A stretch of DNA of 64,000 bases, taken from contig NZ_CAMZOG010000004.1 of assembly GCF_947331445.1 (NCBI RefSeq), positions 40,671 through 104,670 of the forward strand, given 5' to 3'. Below are positions 35,379-44,008 of this stretch, in pieces. The translations under genes were made by a program, and so were the position numbers. This stretch comes from Parendozoicomonas sp. Alg238-R29. GTDB taxonomy: Bacteria; Pseudomonadota; Gammaproteobacteria; Pseudomonadales; Endozoicomonadaceae. Under the pieces are notes generated by a model. It was not told the DNA's origin and did no database searches. It saw nothing but the letters and a program-made list of their open reading frames with translations. Position 1 is the first letter of the stretch, and each line of letters opens with the position of its first letter.

Positions 35379-38009
35379 TTATTGTGAGTGCTTTCGGGCG
35401 GCATGTAGAGTAGGCCCTATCAAGTTCTTTTCCCCATCAGTCTTATAGCCCATGGCTCCATTCCAGAGCTGGATAAGCATTTGCATGGACATAGCAAATG
35501 CTTGTGCGTTGAATTGCCTGTCTTCAGTAAAGCTGGGTTCACTGATAGTGTTTCGTCCTGTCATATCGGCTTCAGCCATTCTGCGACTGATTGATGCTAC
35601 CCCTGCGCCAGTGCGATCCTTACCACTCTTACAGAAGCGTATAACAATGGGGTTCAAAACTCTTGGGGCTCTTGCGGCGTCATCTTCCGTCGGGGGATGT
35701 TCGCGCATGCAGGCAGCCACAGCTGCGTTATCTGTTCTTAAAAGGTTTAATATTTCATCGGGTGGATTGGTGCCTTTGAAGGTGTCGTTTTTTGCTTCAT
35801 GGTGTTCATCAAGCAGTATAATGGTTCGCCATTCGTTCACCGCTCTGATAATTCTCTCTCTATTAGGGTGTTCACACCGATAAGTGCTTTCAAATTGATT
35901 CAGGCGCTCGCCAACCCAGCCTTCAATATCATCATCGGGAAACTCAGAGCCTGTCATCTCTAAAACAGCGTCTCTGTTATAGATGTCGGCAACATGCCAG
36001 GGGCGAGTCAGTTCTCCCCACTTCAATGCAATCCCATTACTGCCGCAGCACGTGACTGCCAGTTTGGGACGTACATAGATAGTTCGCATATTTCCGTGCT
36101 TGTCTTCGAATGTAATCTGGGTTGGATGGCCTCCATTGCTTGTGAGGGCTTGCAGTGCTTCGCATGTAGTTACATGCATTTTCAACTCATTATCATGAAT
36201 GTGGAGGTATGAGCGTGCTTTATCTGTTGTCAGGTAACTGTTCAAGAGAACTTCAATGTTTGCTGCGTGGGCTTCAGTGCCACAGAATTTTTCCAAGGCT
36301 TCGGCATCTCCATCAAACTGATTCAAAAGGCCTGCTACTATTTCTTGCCGGGCTCTTTCTGTCGTTCCTTTAGTACGCTTATCCTCATTATCTTCCATGT
36401 AAGGGGTGAGAACGGCTGAACGTATGCAGTTATCAACAGGAGTGTTTGTTACGGTGGAGCGAACGGTATGAACGAGTGCATTGCAGGGTTTGTCGGTGAC
36501 ATGTTGGGCTGTCGAGGGAACTCCTCCTTGTCTGCCAAACATGCTTTCCACTGTACGGACATCAATAGTGTAAAGTGCAGTTTTCAAACCTTGCCTCACG
36601 GGGACAAGAAAGCTGGTTGGCTGCCAGCCATGCTCAGATCGCCATGCCTGAACATCGGCTTTGAGTATCGTTCGTAGTTTATTACTTTCTCCTTCGAGTT
36701 CTTTTTCTTCTTTGGAAGCCTGTGCTGCAGGTTTTTCTACAGGTTTCATTTTTATGTTTTTGGCAAGTTCATAGCACTCCTCCTGAAGTAGCCTAAGGTC
36801 TCTTATAATACTTGGTCTGATTTTATCTCTATCGAGTTTTGATAACTCTTCTCTTTTGGTTTTAACAAATGTCTTAAAGGCTTTAACGTCTTTTTTCGGT
36901 TTTGTTGGGAATCTTTCTGACTGAATCAAAGCCCACGCGGGGTCAAGTACACTCTTTGCTCCATGAATATAGTTGTCTTCTACCCTGTAATCCTGTGCCT
37001 GCAATGTGTTCAGAAGTTCCAACTCCTGATTGAGCTTTTTAACTATTAAGTCGAGATCTTTTTTTAACAGCTTTGTGAATTCACTGCTGTTCTCATCAAG
37101 GACTATTAGCTGGTTGCATCTGAGTATTTTTCCTTTTGCGGTCAGAAGGTTAACTTGCAACCTATCGTAAGCGGCTGACTGTTCTGTGGGTGAGCCACTG
37201 TGTAATGCTTCAAAGTACTGCGTGCGCAATGTTGACATAACCTCAGGAAATATGATCCTAAGTTTCTCCAGTATGGCTTTTGCCTGTGCCTGTATGGCTT
37301 TTGCCTGTATGTCCCCGTCTGAGTTTGCTCCCTGAGGATAGGTGAGTTTTGTTAGCACAATAGGGCATGGAGTGCTACTGCTGGATTGAGACTTTATCAA
37401 CCCGTTAAGGTTTGGCAGTAGCTGTGTAGCAAGGCTTTCCTCCACAATAACTCTTTCAATGAGTTTCGAGGCCTCTGTTTCAGGCTCTCCCCTACCTATT
37501 AATGGTTCAATGTGCTCAAGCATGGTCTCCTGGAGGTACTTCCGCTCTACATCTGACAAGAACTGCGTTGTTGTACCTGTTATGTTCTTAAAGACTGTAC
37601 TTCCCAGGCTCTTTGGGTCATCCAGATTGGTCCACTCAGAAAATTTTTCTCGATTGTTGCTGCGTAGTTTACTAATGGAGGCGATGCGTTTTTTTCTACT
37701 CTGGGTGGCTGGTGTGCTTGAGTGGCTTTCATCGCTGGAGCTACTTGCTATGGAAACCAGACGGGAGCGTGAAGCCACAAAGGCTGCTGCTCGGTCAACA
37801 AGTCGTTTACTGGTTTGTTTTGCGTGTTCCTGTTCCTCGGGAGGTGCGGCCTCAGGAAAGCTGCTCCGTGATGACGTTTCGGAAACTGTTGAACTGCCAA
37901 AGCTAGCGGTTCTCTGACTACTTATGGGTTCAGAGTCTGAGCTATCGTTGCTTGATGATTCCGATTGCCGTAGGTGAATTCGTGGGGAATCAGGGCCTCT
38001 GGTAGCCAT
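35379..38009 (-). CDS. Phosphoinositide phosphatase-like candidate effector (SopB/IpgD/SidF type)
   Basis: An 876-residue protein with the CX5R phosphatase loop RFCKSGKDRTGAGVAS (Cys793, Arg799). The sequence CKSGKDRTG is the signature of SopB (Salmonella) and IpgD (Shigella), and a closely similar loop is known from SidF (Legionella); these dephosphorylate host phosphoinositides. The first about 115 residues are rich in Ser, Thr and Arg (SESSSNDSSDSEP, SIASSSSDESHSS) and look disordered, as in many type III signals. Residues about 130-480 are helical and charged. The part before the loop includes VTNTPVDNCIRSAVLTPYM and ETHHEAKND-like helices. A 21-nt repeat gives two AIQAQAK-type units. There is no signal peptide or clear membrane helix. 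It lies antisense inside the asd-usg interval that is uninterrupted in pseudomonads, so gain by transfer is likely. Substrate and secretion are inferred only. Confidence 0.7.
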   Translation of the reverse strand: MATRGPDSPRIHLRQSESSSNDSSDSEPISSQRTASFGSSTVSETSSRSSFPEAAPPEEQEHAKQTSKRLVDRAAAFVASRSRLVSIASSSSDESHSSTPATQSRKKRIASISKLRSNNREKFSEWTNLDDPKSLGSTVFKNITGTTTQFLSDVERKYLQETMLEHIEPLIGRGEPETEASKLIERVIVEESLATQLLPNLNGLIKSQSSSSTPCPIVLTKLTYPQGANSDGDIQAKAIQAQAKAILEKLRIIFPEVMSTLRTQYFEALHSGSPTEQSAAYDRLQVNLLTAKGKILRCNQLIVLDENSSEFTKLLKKDLDLIVKKLNQELELLNTLQAQDYRVEDNYIHGAKSVLDPAWALIQSERFPTKPKKDVKAFKTFVKTKREELSKLDRDKIRPSIIRDLRLLQEECYELAKNIKMKPVEKPAAQASKEEKELEGESNKLRTILKADVQAWRSEHGWQPTSFLVPVRQGLKTALYTIDVRTVESMFGRQGGVPSTAQHVTDKPCNALVHTVRSTVTNTPVDNCIRSAVLTPYMEDNEDKRTKGTTERARQEIVAGLLNQFDGDAEALEKFCGTEAHAANIEVLLNSYLTTDKARSYLHIHDNELKMHVTTCEALQALTSNGGHPTQITFEDKHGNMRTIYVRPKLAVTCCGSNGIALKWGELTRPWHVADIYNRDAVLEMTGSEFPDDDIEGWVGERLNQFESTYRCEHPNRERIIRAVNEWRTIILLDEHHEAKNDTFKGTNPPDEILNLLRTDNAAVAACMREHPPTEDDAARAPRVLNPIVIRFCKSGKDRTGAGVASISRRMAEADMTGRNTISEPSFTEDRQFNAQAFAMSMQMLIQLWNGAMGYKTDGEKNLIGPTLHAARKHSQ
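37272..37308. repeat. 21-nt in-frame tandem repeat in the phosphatase-like gene
   Basis: TATGGCTTTTGCCTGT occurs at 37272-37287 and again at 37293-37308, a 21-nt period that adds a seven-residue helical unit (AKAIQAQ type) to the protein without breaking the frame. Confidence 0.8.
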
Positions 38010-38042
38010 GTTTGACCTTTTCTATGGGTGACTTAAAAAGGT

Positions 38043-38056
38043 CTATCGGCCGATAG
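38043..38056. promoter_or_regulatory. 14-bp perfect palindrome upstream of the effector-like gene
   Basis: CTATCGGCCGATAG at 38043-38056 is a perfect inverted repeat lying 34 to 47 nt upstream of the minus-strand effector start and about 80 nt before usg. Its position in a 127-nt divergent region suits an operator for a dimeric regulator; the binding protein is unknown. Confidence 0.45.
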
Positions 38057-38136
38057 TGGTGTGTCTTGCCTTTTTTGCAAAGCACTCTCTCTCGCTATAC
38101 AGTGGCGCCAGTTTTTCTATTCGAATCAAATTGCTT

Positions 38137-39150
38137 ATGTCTGATATACCTCTCGCCCTTGTCGGGGCGGATACTTTTGCTGGTGAATCGATCCTTTCCA
38201 TGCTGGCGGAACTGGACTTGACTGCTGATAAAATCATCGCGATTGCTGGCGTGTCGGATGATGAGACTACAGTCAGTCTTGGCAGCCACAGCTTGCCTGT
38301 CCAGTCTCTGGCTAAGATGCAGTTTCAGTCTGGACAGATTGTTATTTGTGCTGGTGACGCTGAGCTTGCGGAAGAGGCTATTGGGCTGGCCGGAGCCGCT
38401 GGAGCGATGGTTCTTGATGCAACGCCGTTTAGTCGCAGCCAGAACTATGCCTCTCTGGTGCATCCAGATGTAAACCCGGAAGCGCTGATGACTCTGCAAC
38501 AGAATGGTGTTGTGGCTGTACCTGGTGATGTTGCCATGACGGTCGCACCAGTACTTCGGGCATTACGGCAGTTGGGTGATATTGGTAGAGTTGATCTGTG
38601 TTGCTGTTTGTCTGTCAGCAGTGCAGGTAAGGTGGGTGTCAGTGAGCTGGCAGGGCAAACGAATCGCTTGCTGAATGGGTTGCCTGCCGAACATTCTGTA
38701 TTCTCTGAACAGACTGCTTTCAATGTATTGCCTTCCTTTGTTGGAAATTGCGGTGATGCGGTAACAGCTGGCCGTGAATTGGTTACGTTATCTGGGCATG
38801 AAGGTATGCCAGTACATGTAAACAGTATGGTGGCTTCTGTGTTCTACGGACAGGTCATTCACCTTTCTGTGTCTCTGGATTGGGCTGTGGGTGTCAGTGA
38901 AGTGTGGGACGTTCTTGAGGGGATTCCGTCAGTAAAAATTGCAGCTGACCCTGAGGAGTCCTTTACACCAGTGTCTTTGGTGAGTGCCGATGAGGATCAA
39001 CGTCGTCTGGTTCATATTTGTGGGCTCGGGTCATCAGAGGCCCAGGAAAATGTTCTGAATATGTGGATTGTGTCTGATAATTCCCGTTCTGGAAGTGCTT
39101 CAGGAGCCGTACAACTCTATCAGTGGTTGATTACAGAGTTTCTGCAATGA
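38137..39150 (+). CDS. USG-1-type Asd paralogue, catalytically dead
   Basis: A 337-residue relative of aspartate-semialdehyde dehydrogenase, equivalent to the usg gene found after asd in pseudomonads. The N-terminal Rossmann motif is kept (LALVGADTFAGESIL). At the position of the catalytic NCT motif it reads VAVPGDVAMTVAPVL, so the active-site Cys is missing. The family is therefore not expected to have Asd activity and its role is unknown. ATG 38137 gives the usual start MSDIPLALVG although no strong ribosome site precedes it; the frame extends upstream to 38056. It is cut off from asd by the inserted effector-like gene, so it must have acquired its own promoter. Confidence 0.85.
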   Translation: MSDIPLALVGADTFAGESILSMLAELDLTADKIIAIAGVSDDETTVSLGSHSLPVQSLAKMQFQSGQIVICAGDAELAEEAIGLAGAAGAMVLDATPFSRSQNYASLVHPDVNPEALMTLQQNGVVAVPGDVAMTVAPVLRALRQLGDIGRVDLCCCLSVSSAGKVGVSELAGQTNRLLNGLPAEHSVFSEQTAFNVLPSFVGNCGDAVTAGRELVTLSGHEGMPVHVNSMVASVFYGQVIHLSVSLDWAVGVSEVWDVLEGIPSVKIAADPEESFTPVSLVSADEDQRRLVHICGLGSSEAQENVLNMWIVSDNSRSGSASGAVQLYQWLITEFLQ

Positions 39151-39267
39151 TAACTTAACATGTAATTATAATTGGTGGGTGTTGTCCTAACATGACAGTA
39201 CTCCTGTGTCCACAGTGTGACACTGAAGCAGTGTCCGGGTAGCTAAAGATCAGTGCAGGGTTATCTG

Positions 39268-39273
39268 TATAAT
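39268..39273 (+). promoter_or_regulatory. Possible -10 box for fimV
   Basis: TATAAT at 39268-39273, 80 nt before fimV, preceded by CTG. No convincing -35 hexamer at the usual distance was found, so this is tentative. Confidence 0.3.
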
Positions 39274-39352
39274 GCAATGGTTCTGACGGTAGTATTTTTC
39301 CTACTTCCGCCTGATTCGTACCTCGCAAATAAAAAGAAAGGATAGGGGATAT

Positions 39353-42346
39353 ATGTTACGTAAGCTCGCCGCAGCCATTGCCATAGCTGGTAGCGTAACT
39401 GGTACGCTTGGAGCCAGCGCCGCTTATGGGCTTGGTCTCGGTGATATCCGACTTAACTCTGCATTGAATCAGCCTCTTGATGCAGAAATTGAACTTGTTC
39501 AGGTACGGGAACTGACTCAGGGGGAGGTCTTGCCTAGTATGGCAACCCGTGAAGATTTTGAGCGTGCAGGCGTTGAACGCCCTTACTTTCTGTCGGAGCT
39601 TCGGTTCCGCACTATAAAGAGGGAAGATGGTACGGCTTATGTGCGGGTAACCAGCCGCAAGCCTGTCGTTGAGCCCTATCTTAATTTTTTGATGGAAGTT
39701 CATTGGCCAGATGGCCGGCTATTGCGTGAATACACACTTTTACTCGATCCACCATCTTTTAGTAATGAGGTCGTTGCTGCTTCGTCAACCCCCAAAGCTA
39801 TTAATGTTCCAAAGCCTGCACCAGCCCCGCCTCCTGCTCCTGTAAAGCCGTTTAAGCGGCCAGTTGTCACAGCACCTGTTTCTAGAAATTCTGCCCCTAC
39901 TTCCCCGAATCGCGGCAGATCGTCTGAGACCTATCGAGTAAAACAGGGTGATACTCTTTGGGAGGTTGCTTTACGCACTCGGCCGGGTCGTGATGTGACA
40001 CCTGTCAGGATGATGGCGGCGCTGCAGTCTGAAAACCCTTCAGCATTTATTAATGGCAACATTAATCTGTTGAAACAAGGTTCTCTGCTAAGTATTCCTG
40101 ATCGGGCAGCCATTGATGCCCTTGACGGTGTGGCAGCAAACCGTACGGTTGCTGAGCAGAATCGTCAGTGGCAGCAGAGTTCAGGAAGAGTACAGGTTGA
40201 CGCTACCCGTAAAACCGAAGTTGTGGAAACTGCTCGTGGCACCATCGAACAGGATCGCCTGAACATCGTTACCACTGGTGTTCAAAACTCTGCCAAAGAT
40301 GCTTCTGATCAGGGGGGTGGCAGTCATGCAGCGGGAACGCGTGCCCTTGAATCCGCTATTTCTGTCAATCAGGAACAGTTGGATACTCTGAGCAGAGAAA
40401 ATACTGATCTAAAAGGCCGCCTCCGAGAGCTGGAAGAACAGATACAATCTCTGGAAACACTGGTGGTCCTGAAAAGCGATGAGCTGACAGCTGCCCAACT
40501 TTTGGATCAACAGGTTCAGGCTGCTCAGCAACAGGCGACTGTACAGCCAGAACCCGAAGAAGAGATTGATTACAACTACTACGAAGTTGAAGAACTCGAT
40601 ACGTCGGCCAGTGAAAATACTGCTTCTGCTGGGGGGGCTTCTCCTGCCTCGAGTCAGGTTGATCCGATTGAATCTGCCTTTGGTGGTGCGCCAGCGGCTG
40701 AACCTGATCTGATGTCGCCAGAAGGCCTGATGAATTTTGCTATGAAGAATCAGGTGTACCTGGTGGCCGGTGGTGGGTCTCTGGTTCTGATTCTTGCGAT
40801 TGTTGCGCTGTTGGCCCGACGCCGTAGACAGCAGGCAGAAGAGGATGAGGAAGACGTTATTGACGAGTCGTCCTCAGACGATTTGGAAGATTTACCAGAG
40901 GTTGAAGATCTCTTTGCTCCGCAGGAGTCAGAGGGAAATGAAGAATCTGCCAAAGAGTCAGACGTGACATCTGACCTTGATATCGATAAAGAGCTGTTTG
41001 ATGAGCCCGCGACTGATCAAGCTCAATCAGCTGATCCGCTGGGTGAAGCAGATATTTATATTGCTTACGGCCGTCTTGAGCAGGCCACTGAACTCTTGTC
41101 TACTGCTATCTCCGAGTCCCCAGAACGGGCTGATCTGCGTATTAAGTTGATGGAGGTTATGGCAGATAGCCAAAATGTTCAGGGTTTCCTTGCTCAGGAA
41201 AAGGCGTTGGAAAATCTGGGCAGCAGTGAAGGGCTGAACCGGGCCAGTGAGTTACGCACCCGTTTCCCTGCCGGAGCTTTTGATTCAACAGATTCTGAGT
41301 TAGAACCTGCGCAAACTATCGCTGAGTCTGTTGCAGCAGAAGAACCGATTCAGGCCCAGAAAACTGAAGAAGTTGCTTCTGCTGATGATTTTGATCTCGA
41401 CCTCGGTGGTGAAGAGTTCGATACTGGGCTGGAATTTGATCTTGATGACTTTGATGGGGCGACTGATGCTGAACAGAAGCCAGAGTCAGTAGGGAATAAC
41501 GAATCTGAACAAGTCTCTGAACTTGTTGCTGAAGTAGAAGCAACCCCAGAGGAAGGTGCGGATGAATCTGGACTCGAAGACTTTGATCTGGATTTCGAAT
41601 CTCTTGAGTCTGATGAAATCCAGGAAGTCGCTGAAAAGCAGGAAGAGCTGCCAGAGCTGCAGGATCTTGAACTGGATGCCGGTCTTGATTTTGAGGTGTC
41701 AGAGCCTGAGGCTGTGGAGACGCCAGCTACAGCTGAGAGTGAACCGGCTTTCGAAATTGATGATGAATTATCTATCGATGGCATAACGTTGGAAGAAACT
41801 TCAGTTGACGAAGCTGAAGTGACAGCAGCTCAACCTGCCGAAAATTTGGATTTCGATACTGAGCTTGAACAGCTTGATGCCGAACTTGCAGATTTGTCTG
41901 CCGACTTTGATCTTGATGATGCAGCTGTTAAGGAGGGCATGGCACCAGAAACTATTTCTGGTGCGCCTGAGCAGGCTTCTCAGCCAGATGCTTTGACGGT
42001 CGAACAGGAGAATGAAACTGCTGCAGTAGCAGTAGCTTCTGAAACCGAAGCCAAAGAAGAGCCTGCTGTTAATCAGACAACAGCTGACGCTGTGTCTGAG
42101 CAGCTTGATGCTGCGCTGGCAGGAATTACTGATTCCGATGCTGCCGGTGATTTGGGGCAGATGGAAGATGAGTTCTCCTTCCTTGATGATACCGACGAAA
42201 CGGCAACTAAGCTTGATCTGGCTCGTGCTTATATGGAAATGGGTGATGAAGAGGGTGCCAAGGATATTTTGGATGAAGTTGTCAGAGAGGGCAGCGATGT
42301 CCAGCAACAGGAAGCGAAAGGATTGATTGAGAAAATCAGCGGCTAA
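39353..42346 (+). CDS. fimV: FimV/HubP-family polar landmark protein
   Basis: FimV is an inner-membrane peptidoglycan-binding hub that places type IV pili, chemoreceptors and other machinery at the cell pole. The 997-residue product shows all parts: a signal sequence (about 1-26); the FimV N-terminal domain LGLGDIRLNSALNQPLDAEI; a Pro-rich spacer; a LysM domain (from about residue 192, YRVKQGDTLWEVA); a coiled coil (QEQLDTLSRENTDLKGRLRE); one membrane helix at about 468-490, followed by RRRRQQ; a long, highly acidic cytoplasmic region with repeated DFDLDF/ELDLD-type motifs; and the C-terminal FimV TPR motif KLDLARAYMEMGDEEGAKDIL. It sits in its conserved place between usg and truA. The start ATG follows AGGGGAT. 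Confidence 0.95.
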   Translation: MLRKLAAAIAIAGSVTGTLGASAAYGLGLGDIRLNSALNQPLDAEIELVQVRELTQGEVLPSMATREDFERAGVERPYFLSELRFRTIKREDGTAYVRVTSRKPVVEPYLNFLMEVHWPDGRLLREYTLLLDPPSFSNEVVAASSTPKAINVPKPAPAPPPAPVKPFKRPVVTAPVSRNSAPTSPNRGRSSETYRVKQGDTLWEVALRTRPGRDVTPVRMMAALQSENPSAFINGNINLLKQGSLLSIPDRAAIDALDGVAANRTVAEQNRQWQQSSGRVQVDATRKTEVVETARGTIEQDRLNIVTTGVQNSAKDASDQGGGSHAAGTRALESAISVNQEQLDTLSRENTDLKGRLRELEEQIQSLETLVVLKSDELTAAQLLDQQVQAAQQQATVQPEPEEEIDYNYYEVEELDTSASENTASAGGASPASSQVDPIESAFGGAPAAEPDLMSPEGLMNFAMKNQVYLVAGGGSLVLILAIVALLARRRRQQAEEDEEDVIDESSSDDLEDLPEVEDLFAPQESEGNEESAKESDVTSDLDIDKELFDEPATDQAQSADPLGEADIYIAYGRLEQATELLSTAISESPERADLRIKLMEVMADSQNVQGFLAQEKALENLGSSEGLNRASELRTRFPAGAFDSTDSELEPAQTIAESVAAEEPIQAQKTEEVASADDFDLDLGGEEFDTGLEFDLDDFDGATDAEQKPESVGNNESEQVSELVAEVEATPEEGADESGLEDFDLDFESLESDEIQEVAEKQEELPELQDLELDAGLDFEVSEPEAVETPATAESEPAFEIDDELSIDGITLEETSVDEAEVTAAQPAENLDFDTELEQLDAELADLSADFDLDDAAVKEGMAPETISGAPEQASQPDALTVEQENETAAVAVASETEAKEEPAVNQTTADAVSEQLDAALAGITDSDAAGDLGQMEDEFSFLDDTDETATKLDLARAYMEMGDEEGAKDILDEVVREGSDVQQQEAKGLIEKISG

Positions 42347-42361
42347 TTCTCTTTCCTGTCA

Positions 42362-42398
42362 GAAAAAGGCTGGTATATGATACCGGCCTTTTTTATGC
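42362..42398 (+). terminator. Terminator of fimV
   Basis: AAAAAGGCTGGTAT pairs with ATACCGGCCTTTTTT around a short ATG loop (one G-T pair), followed by T residues. The ATG at 42377 that could start truA lies in this loop. Confidence 0.8.
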
Positions 42399-43318
42399 CT
42401 GTTTATCCAGGCAACAAGGCACTGGATAAAGGCCTTATAGGTGAAATACTGTTGAGTGAAGCACCAGTGAATGAAGTGTTGGCAGATAGTGCCGCCTCTC
42501 AAGACATTGTTCCAGAGGTGTACCGTTTCGCTGCCTGTGTTGAATATGATGGTTCCGCCTACCATGGCTGGCAGTCGTTAAAGAGTGGTCTTCCGACTAT
42601 TCAGGCCGCGGTTGAGAAAGCTATTGGCAGGGTCGCTAATCATGGGGTTTCTGTTGTTTGTGCCGGGCGAACCGATGCGGGTGTGCATGGCAGTCGGCAA
42701 ATTATTCATTTTGATACCACCGCTGTACGCAGCGTACGTGGCTGGGTGTATGGTTCTAACACGAATTTGCCGGATTCCATAGCTGTGCGTTGGGTCAAAC
42801 CTGTCTCAAAAGATTTTCATGCCAGGTTTTCAGCACTGGCAAGACGATACCGCTACGTGATATACAATAACCCTATCCGGCCAGCACATCTGAGTCGGGG
42901 GCTTACCTGGAACTACCGTCCACTGGATATTGAGCGAATGCGTACTGCAGCAACATATCTTGTTGGCCAGCATGATTTTACTTCGTATCGTGCGGTTCAG
43001 TGTCAGGCCAAAAACCCAGTGCGGACAATTGAGCACCTGCAATTAAACCAATTTGGTGATCTGATCGTAATAGACGTCAAAGCTAATGCGTTCCTGCATC
43101 ATATGATTCGCAATATTGCTGGTGTGTTGATGGACATAGGTTCCGGTAAGCGCGAGCCAGAATGGGCAAAAGATGTAATGGATGCCAGGGATCGCAGTGC
43201 CGGTGGAGTAACGGCACCTCCATGGGGGTTGTACTTTGTTGATGTTGTGTATCCGAAGGAATTTGATTTGCCAAAAGAGCCTTTAGGGCCTTCTTTTGTT
43301 GGATCGCTGCTGGTTTAA
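42395..43318 (+). CDS. truA: tRNA pseudouridine(38-40) synthase
   Basis: TruA isomerises uridines 38-40 in the anticodon arm of many tRNAs. The catalytic Asp lies in VCAGRTDAGVHG, and the N-terminal strand reads FAACVEYDGSAYHGWQ. RYRYVIYNNPIRPAHL and HHMIRNIAGVLMDIG are further family blocks. The start is uncertain: ATG 42377 falls in the loop of the fimV terminator, ATG 42395 lacks a clear ribosome site, and TTG 42452 has AGGTGA about 7 nt upstream. All give an N-terminal extension compared with E. coli TruA (270 residues), so a late start near 42452-42479 is quite possible. The gene lies in its conserved place between fimV and trpF. Confidence 0.93.
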   Translation: MPVYPGNKALDKGLIGEILLSEAPVNEVLADSAASQDIVPEVYRFAACVEYDGSAYHGWQSLKSGLPTIQAAVEKAIGRVANHGVSVVCAGRTDAGVHGSRQIIHFDTTAVRSVRGWVYGSNTNLPDSIAVRWVKPVSKDFHARFSALARRYRYVIYNNPIRPAHLSRGLTWNYRPLDIERMRTAATYLVGQHDFTSYRAVQCQAKNPVRTIEHLQLNQFGDLIVIDVKANAFLHHMIRNIAGVLMDIGSGKREPEWAKDVMDARDRSAGGVTAPPWGLYFVDVVYPKEFDLPKEPLGPSFVGSLLV

Positions 43319-43363
43319 TCCACCAGCGGAGGCTGCTGAAAAGCACAAGGGTGGAGTGGTTTA

Positions 43364-44008
43364 ATGTTGTTTGATAGCAGTTCTGACAACCGGGTACACG
43401 TTAAAATTTGTGGCTTACGTGACCCTGCACATGCTGTTGTTGCAGTGGAATGCGGTGCCGATGCTGTAGGTTTTATGTTTTATCAGCCCAGTCCACGAAA
43501 CCTGACTCTTGATGAGGGTCGTGTATTGTCGTCTGCGATTGCCGGACAGGTGACCCGTACAGGTGTATTTGTAAATCCTGAGCCACAGTTTCTGGAAGAG
43601 GTTTTGCAGACAGTTGAGCTTGATGCTCTGCAGTTTCATGGCGATGAGTCTAATGACTTCTGCCAGAGCTGGGGGCTGCCGTGGATCAAAGCCGTTCGAG
43701 TTCGAGAGAACAGTGATGTCGCATCCGAATTGGAACAATGGCCACAAGCCTCAGCTTTTCTGCTGGATTCTTACACTCCGGGTGTTTATGGTGGCACCGG
43801 AGAAGCCTTTGACTGGGATCGCTTCCCAAAGCATCTTAAGCAACCTTTGATTTTGGCGGGAGGGCTCTCTCCTGCCAACGTGGCAGACGCAATTGCCACT
43901 GTACAGCCCTGGGCTATCGACGTTTCGAGCGGCGTTGAAAGTTCCCGGGGGAAAAAAGATGAAACTCTCATTCGAGAGTTTATGGAAGAGGTCAACAATG
44001 TCCGATAG
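43364..44008 (+). CDS. trpF: Phosphoribosylanthranilate isomerase
   Basis: TrpF catalyses the Amadori rearrangement of phosphoribosylanthranilate to CdRP in tryptophan synthesis. The 214-residue TIM barrel has the catalytic Cys in VKICGLRDP and the general-acid Asp in [24 protein letters not shown] and [14 protein letters not shown] form the phosphate site. It is a separate protein, not fused to TrpC as in E. coli. Its last 11 nt overlap the start of trpB, so translation is coupled. Confidence 0.97.
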   Translation: MLFDSSSDNRVHVKICGLRDPAHAVVAVECGADAVGFMFYQPSPRNLTLDEGRVLSSAIAGQVTRTGVFVNPEPQFLEEVLQTVELDALQFHGDESNDFCQSWGLPWIKAVRVRENSDVASELEQWPQASAFLLDSYTPGVYGGTGEAFDWDRFPKHLKQPLILAGGLSPANVADAIATVQPWAIDVSSGVESSRGKKDETLIREFMEEVNNVR

